Source of the DNA: JBFJWU01 sp041623475 [NCBI: bacterium]
GTDB lineage: Bacteria; J088
Length of the DNA stretch: 17,721 nucleotides
NCBI GenBank assembly: GCA_041623475.1
Contig: JBFJWU010000023.1
Location: forward strand, 1 to 17,721
Direction of reading: 5' to 3'
Shown: positions 16,801 through 17,721 of the stretch, one piece after another
How the letters are laid out: every line of letters begins with the position of its first letter
Position numbering within the stretch: the stretch's first letter is position 1
The notes under the pieces: model-generated
Database searches by the model: none
What the model was told of the DNA's origin: nothing
The model's input: only the letters and a program-made list of their open reading frames with translations
Position numbers and translations under genes: made by a program

Positions 16801-17721
16801 GGAGTCAGCAGCGTGACTGTTCGTTTCCGAGACAGCGTTCTGAATGAAAGCCCGGTTTATTCGACGACCATCACACACGATACTGTCGCTCCCGCGGCTG
16901 ATGTAACGACACCGGCTGACAGTGCGCTGCTCAACTCGTTTCCGGGAACGTTACTGGGGACCGCAAATGATGCAGGTCCGGCCCCAAGCCAGGTCAGTGC
17001 GGTCGAGATTTCCGTCGTAGATCAGAACAGTTTTTACTGGGATGGTGCCGGATTTAACAGCCCGGCCGAGTGGCGCTTTCCTGCAGCAGGGACCACGGCA
17101 TGGACTCTATCTGGATTCATCGGTCAAGACGGGGTGACCTCTTACACGATTAACGCGTTTGTCATCGATCGCGCTGGAAATCTGGCTGTTGAAACCAGTA
17201 CCTTTGACCTGGACTCTATACCGCCGACCTGCAGCCCGTGTGTAGATGCTGATCACGCTGCCAATCCGAACTATCCGCTGGTCAACACATTTGATACGGT
17301 CGAGTTTCTGTTTGATGCCAGTGACGATAACGCACCAATCGAAATGCGACTGTCCGGGGGAGACATCGTCTCGCCAGCGCCGGGGACCTGGTTTACGATC
17401 GCAGCCAGCCTGGATCTGGAATTGACCCCCGGTGACGGCACCAAGAATATTGGCGTCGAATATCGGGATGTGCTGGGCAATATTGTTGCCGCGCTGGCCA
17501 CGACTTACGTGATTGTCGACGCGGATCCTGCTGACGGTGCCGCGTCGATAAGTGCGCCAGTTGTCGGTGCAGGTCCGGCAACGTCCGCCGCGTTTGTATG
17601 GGTTGACATCACCATTCTTGGCCTGGACACACCGGCAGACATGAAAGAACTGCGAGTCTATACAACTGATCCGATAGCGTGTTCAGGTGCCCCGGACTCG
17701 ACCCAAAACCAGGTTGAGGCC
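10864..17721 (+). CDS. Giant exported Ig-like repeat protein, 3' end outside the window
   Basis: Reading codon by codon from ATG 10864 to the window end gives 2286 codons without a stop, so the protein is at least that long. The N-terminus is a signal peptide (MRGRVYARVCLVVVGLCAQACSDSG). Cys21 may be lipidated, although AQAC is not a strict lipobox. Residues about 45-125 resemble a carboxypeptidase-regulatory/SdrD-B-like beta-sandwich (IRGSVELSG, GDFVLESLAPGAYSVRI), and a second such region follows at about 129-230. From about residue 245 onward there are Ig-like repeats of roughly 80-120 residues. They typically contain GDG-x-K-T, then a D-x-x-GN turn, and end in a linker like LDT-x-AP. I count twenty linkers. 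Proteins built this way are adhesins or surface fibres of Gram-negative bacteria. No calcium-binding RTX repeats, anchor or secretion signal is seen in the visible part. The function is inferred. Confidence 0.92.
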   Translation, partial: MRGRVYARVCLVVVGLCAQACSDSGPELLGGSAQRFVSAVSETSFIRGSVELSGPGACSGVPISVQGPSFVTDLTTVENGDFVLESLAPGAYSVRIRPDGYDSFEDVLILDGAEGKDLGLIALQNETVPIEGTVLLADGANPAGSSFSVSGEVDPFIPEGVECANDGDLGSLIQESTVLVDSDGGYEARVPRRGRGVRTVARRNGYAEVHSDVDETRLESATESEPVSLGDTVLYPLTGFVNVVGGTIHNTPDVSLQISAFNGVSKMSLGEVDTSSGLCSYEPWITYSAVTNHVLSVGDGSKTICVRIRNEFDQVLALPTVSVVIDTKAPSGSLLIDGGLGSTNDEEVVLNLTAGDSGTGVDFIRLGNSQTEMQASELDFVAARNWFLDVSPFAPPLTETEQLEGQRTVWYQVVDRAGNASVPVSQSIYLDNVRPYAAVVTLASGLAATNVAQISVTLSQIGATEMKISQNPVFAGAAWFEVTGAIDFFLTGLDGLQTVYVQLRDNAGNQLESPLSSSIILDRTAPVIDQFTINGGDFYANSTTLNFDLNVSGDPATVILSDESGAIYSGTFSPNLTDTVSAGEGNRTVLVKVADALGNQSISAFDTIWVDTVSPGGQILIESGDEFTKDGNPAINLFASDSGSGISQVRIANVASGDLAAAAVAVAAAPLVPFENTKIWTLAPPTNSFEGPKYVAVQYYDNAGNPSPVTLDSIQFDDLPPQNLAILIEGGAQFTRLDTVGLTISADGADEIRLSNLGTFGGVAWVPMPVGGVVSGWKLDGGEVDGTKSVFFEARDQAGNVAPAVADSIYLKVTEPSILGVFLNGSNAGYPYINTFATDLTIYAIGAAQNISITQLGGNSFLYDFVTNGTSEFVNSPVAVTLAPLGLTGATDGLYSVSVTTADFFNFPSPVETGEIFIDTIAPAVTVVTIEGGATVTNSTIVEIDLTDAGDLPDGDGDASGLRYIRIANSAATVSDATAIAITATTLYTLSPAPTPGTEEVHPIFVVVEDRAGNLSNVYSTAITVDLLPPLVTSYSVNGSTENSRIAATAIDVEFVQVDAVDMVIGVSLTNSCEDAKVMYDGAFSSPETIALSNAVQAGQEADGFKRFCATLIDAYGNTTEVYELVVEVDRTAPDISNVELQANNDPFHTTTVIPINFDNPDGTAYQIAVFKGSSGSPFFGPVLIGSMPVSVTLTAGDGVYSDVSIRVADDLGNTTSKINTINSINLDTVAPTGSVSIAAQSGFPRTNTEQVDLTFVYADPASGAPPYKSDIKEVHWANSLGDLLALPAVAAGSGSPQSYVSWFLDAAAAGTEEVRTVYFRALDNAGNFGNVETDSIVIDTLSPEATAYTILPIRSGLAATNSVNVVVNLDFATDTLSTLDAIRVYEGSGSCAGASVTIGPANSYAWTMDPVDGQQFISFVLEDIAGNNTASCISTTVVLDRAAPAGSVVTPIPGSLVAAFPGTITGNAADTAGAFDAGVQLIEVSIEDLNTGRFWDGAEFGSSGQVYLDASGTTVWNLGGYSAQNGVTTYEIEIRVTDRLGNNGTFVSVFDLDSIAPSCGTCIAVAVPTYPWTPTAGVMLDLDAIDDNGPVEMLVDGDIVDAIKGVWIAFGSTTAVTLTGGDGTKTVSVSYRDVLANTSAVYTDAITLDTAAPAAAVTLEGGAPTTSVALATADLWSPDAVTYDLSGDLVSGIAGAVMGASTTVTLFGGDTTKTVVFTVYDAAGNSSTVTDSILLDTTPPVLGGIVLAGGNAAVNNSSVALTVTAAVDSFQMQLTGDVVATGWVPFNASTIQTLSAGDGPKTAWLRVRDDLGNVSVPTADSIILDTTPPAGTIVPAASVTASVAVSLTLNNSDANAVTAALLGGNITSPVSWFAPIAATSVLLTVGDAVKSISYSLVDLAGNIGGPFVAQVTLDTTGPTGSVVPVTEYTNQVTVALNLVASDPRMPLEMLISGDIIDGFKDTWIGFNTVQLVQLAAADGVSSVTVRFRDSVLNESPVYSTTITHDTVAPAADVTTPADSALLNSFPGTLLGTANDAGPAPSQVSAVEISVVDQNSFYWDGAGFNSPAEWRFPAAGTTAWTLSGFIGQDGVTSYTINAFVIDRAGNLAVETSTFDLDSIPPTCSPCVDADHAANPNYPLVNTFDTVEFLFDASDDNAPIEMRLSGGDIVSPAPGTWFTIAASLDLELTPGDGTKNIGVEYRDVLGNIVAALATTYVIVDADPADGAASISAPVVGAGPATSAAFVWVDITILGLDTPADMKELRVYTTDPIACSGAPDSTQNQVEA
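15184..15810 (+). repeat. First copy of a two-domain super-repeat
   Basis: A long-type domain (15184-15522) has FPGT near its start, a WDGAEF segment and a NGVTTYEI strand. It is joined to a GDGTKT-type domain (15523-15810) that opens with a CGTC motif at 15541-15552. The same pair of domains, in the same order, recurs at 16879-17517. The copies are clearly related at protein level but well diverged in DNA. Confidence 0.8.
16879..17517 (+). repeat. Second copy of the two-domain super-repeat
   Basis: This stretch matches the 15184-15810 block: FPGTLLG, YWDGAGF, DGVTSYTI, DRAGN and FDLDSIPP, then a CSPC motif at 17232-17243 and GDGTKN with YRDVLGN. The offset between copies is 1695 bases (565 residues), with four short domains between them. 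Confidence 0.8.

Larger units (their letters stand above)
11839..17520 (+). repeat. Array of about 19 Ig-like domain repeats in the giant gene
   Basis: Repeat borders were set by the Asp of the inter-domain linker. They lie at 11839, 12154, 12427, 12694, 13012, 13297 (degenerate, KVTEP), 13618, 13939, 14251, 14545, 14881, 15184, 15523, 15811, 16072, 16339, 16606, 16879, 17212 and 17518. Spacings range from 261 to 339 bases. Units are strongly diverged, so the array is old and not a recent tandem expansion. Shorter units of about 85-95 residues carry the GDG-x-K-T motif. Longer units of about 110 residues belong to a second class. Confidence 0.85.

Noticed and set aside
11839-17520. CRISPR or recent tandem DNA repeat array
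   Set aside because: The repetition is at protein-domain level with strongly diverged DNA; there are no short identical direct repeats with regular spacers.
11058-17581. Many open frames of 60-159 codons on the minus strand and in the second + frame across the repeat gene
   Set aside because: All lie within the single 2286-codon frame. They lack domains and ribosome-binding sites, and arise from its Thr/Val/Asp-rich, stop-poor composition.

Overview
The window holds eleven protein-coding genes and is almost fully coding. It looks like a chromosomal piece of a Gram-negative, non-model bacterium. Several proteins carry lipoprotein-type signal peptides, and there is a PlsC acyltransferase, a TonB-like Glu-Pro spacer with a LysM domain, and a perfect CRP-type operator core. 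Base composition is moderately GC-rich by eye (not computed). A proteobacterium, perhaps a gammaproteobacterium, is my best guess, but no phylogenetic marker is present. I see no rRNA, tRNA, CRISPR array, insertion sequence or integrase.

Layout. (1) Positions 1-2563, + strand: the 3' part of a large metallophosphoesterase, then a LOG-family nucleotide phosphoribohydrolase-like gene. (2) 2624-6046, + strand: a tight cluster of a fatty-acid-amide-hydrolase-like amidase, a monoamine-oxidase-type flavoenzyme and a TetR-family regulator. The last two junctions overlap. (3) 6035-8203, mixed strands: a PlsC-like acyltransferase (-), a Dabb-domain protein (+), a cytochrome-P460-like lipoprotein with an unusual C-X4-CH motif (-), and a stand-alone CheY/CheB-like receiver (+). 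(4) 8220-9389, - strand: a Cys-rich small lipoprotein followed six bases later by an SGNH hydrolase. (5) 9390-9605: a divergent intergenic region with three inverted repeats and a plausible promoter. (6) 9606-10709, + strand: a membrane-linked protein with an (EP)15 spacer and a C-terminal LysM domain. (7) 10864 to the window end, + strand: one uninterrupted frame of 2286 codons with no stop, encoding a giant exported protein. It has carboxypeptidase-regulatory-like domains followed by about twenty Ig-like repeats.

How they may work together. The amidase and amine oxidase could act in sequence: hydrolysis of an N-acyl amine, then oxidation of the released amine to an aldehyde, with the TetR protein as local regulator. 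This is inference from gene order and well-kept active-site residues. The LysM protein and the giant repeat protein are adjacent and co-oriented and look like a cell-envelope pair, a peptidoglycan-anchored spacer protein next to a long surface fibre. A TGTGA-N6-TCACA site between them suggests CRP/Vfr control of the giant gene. The remaining genes are probably independent single units.
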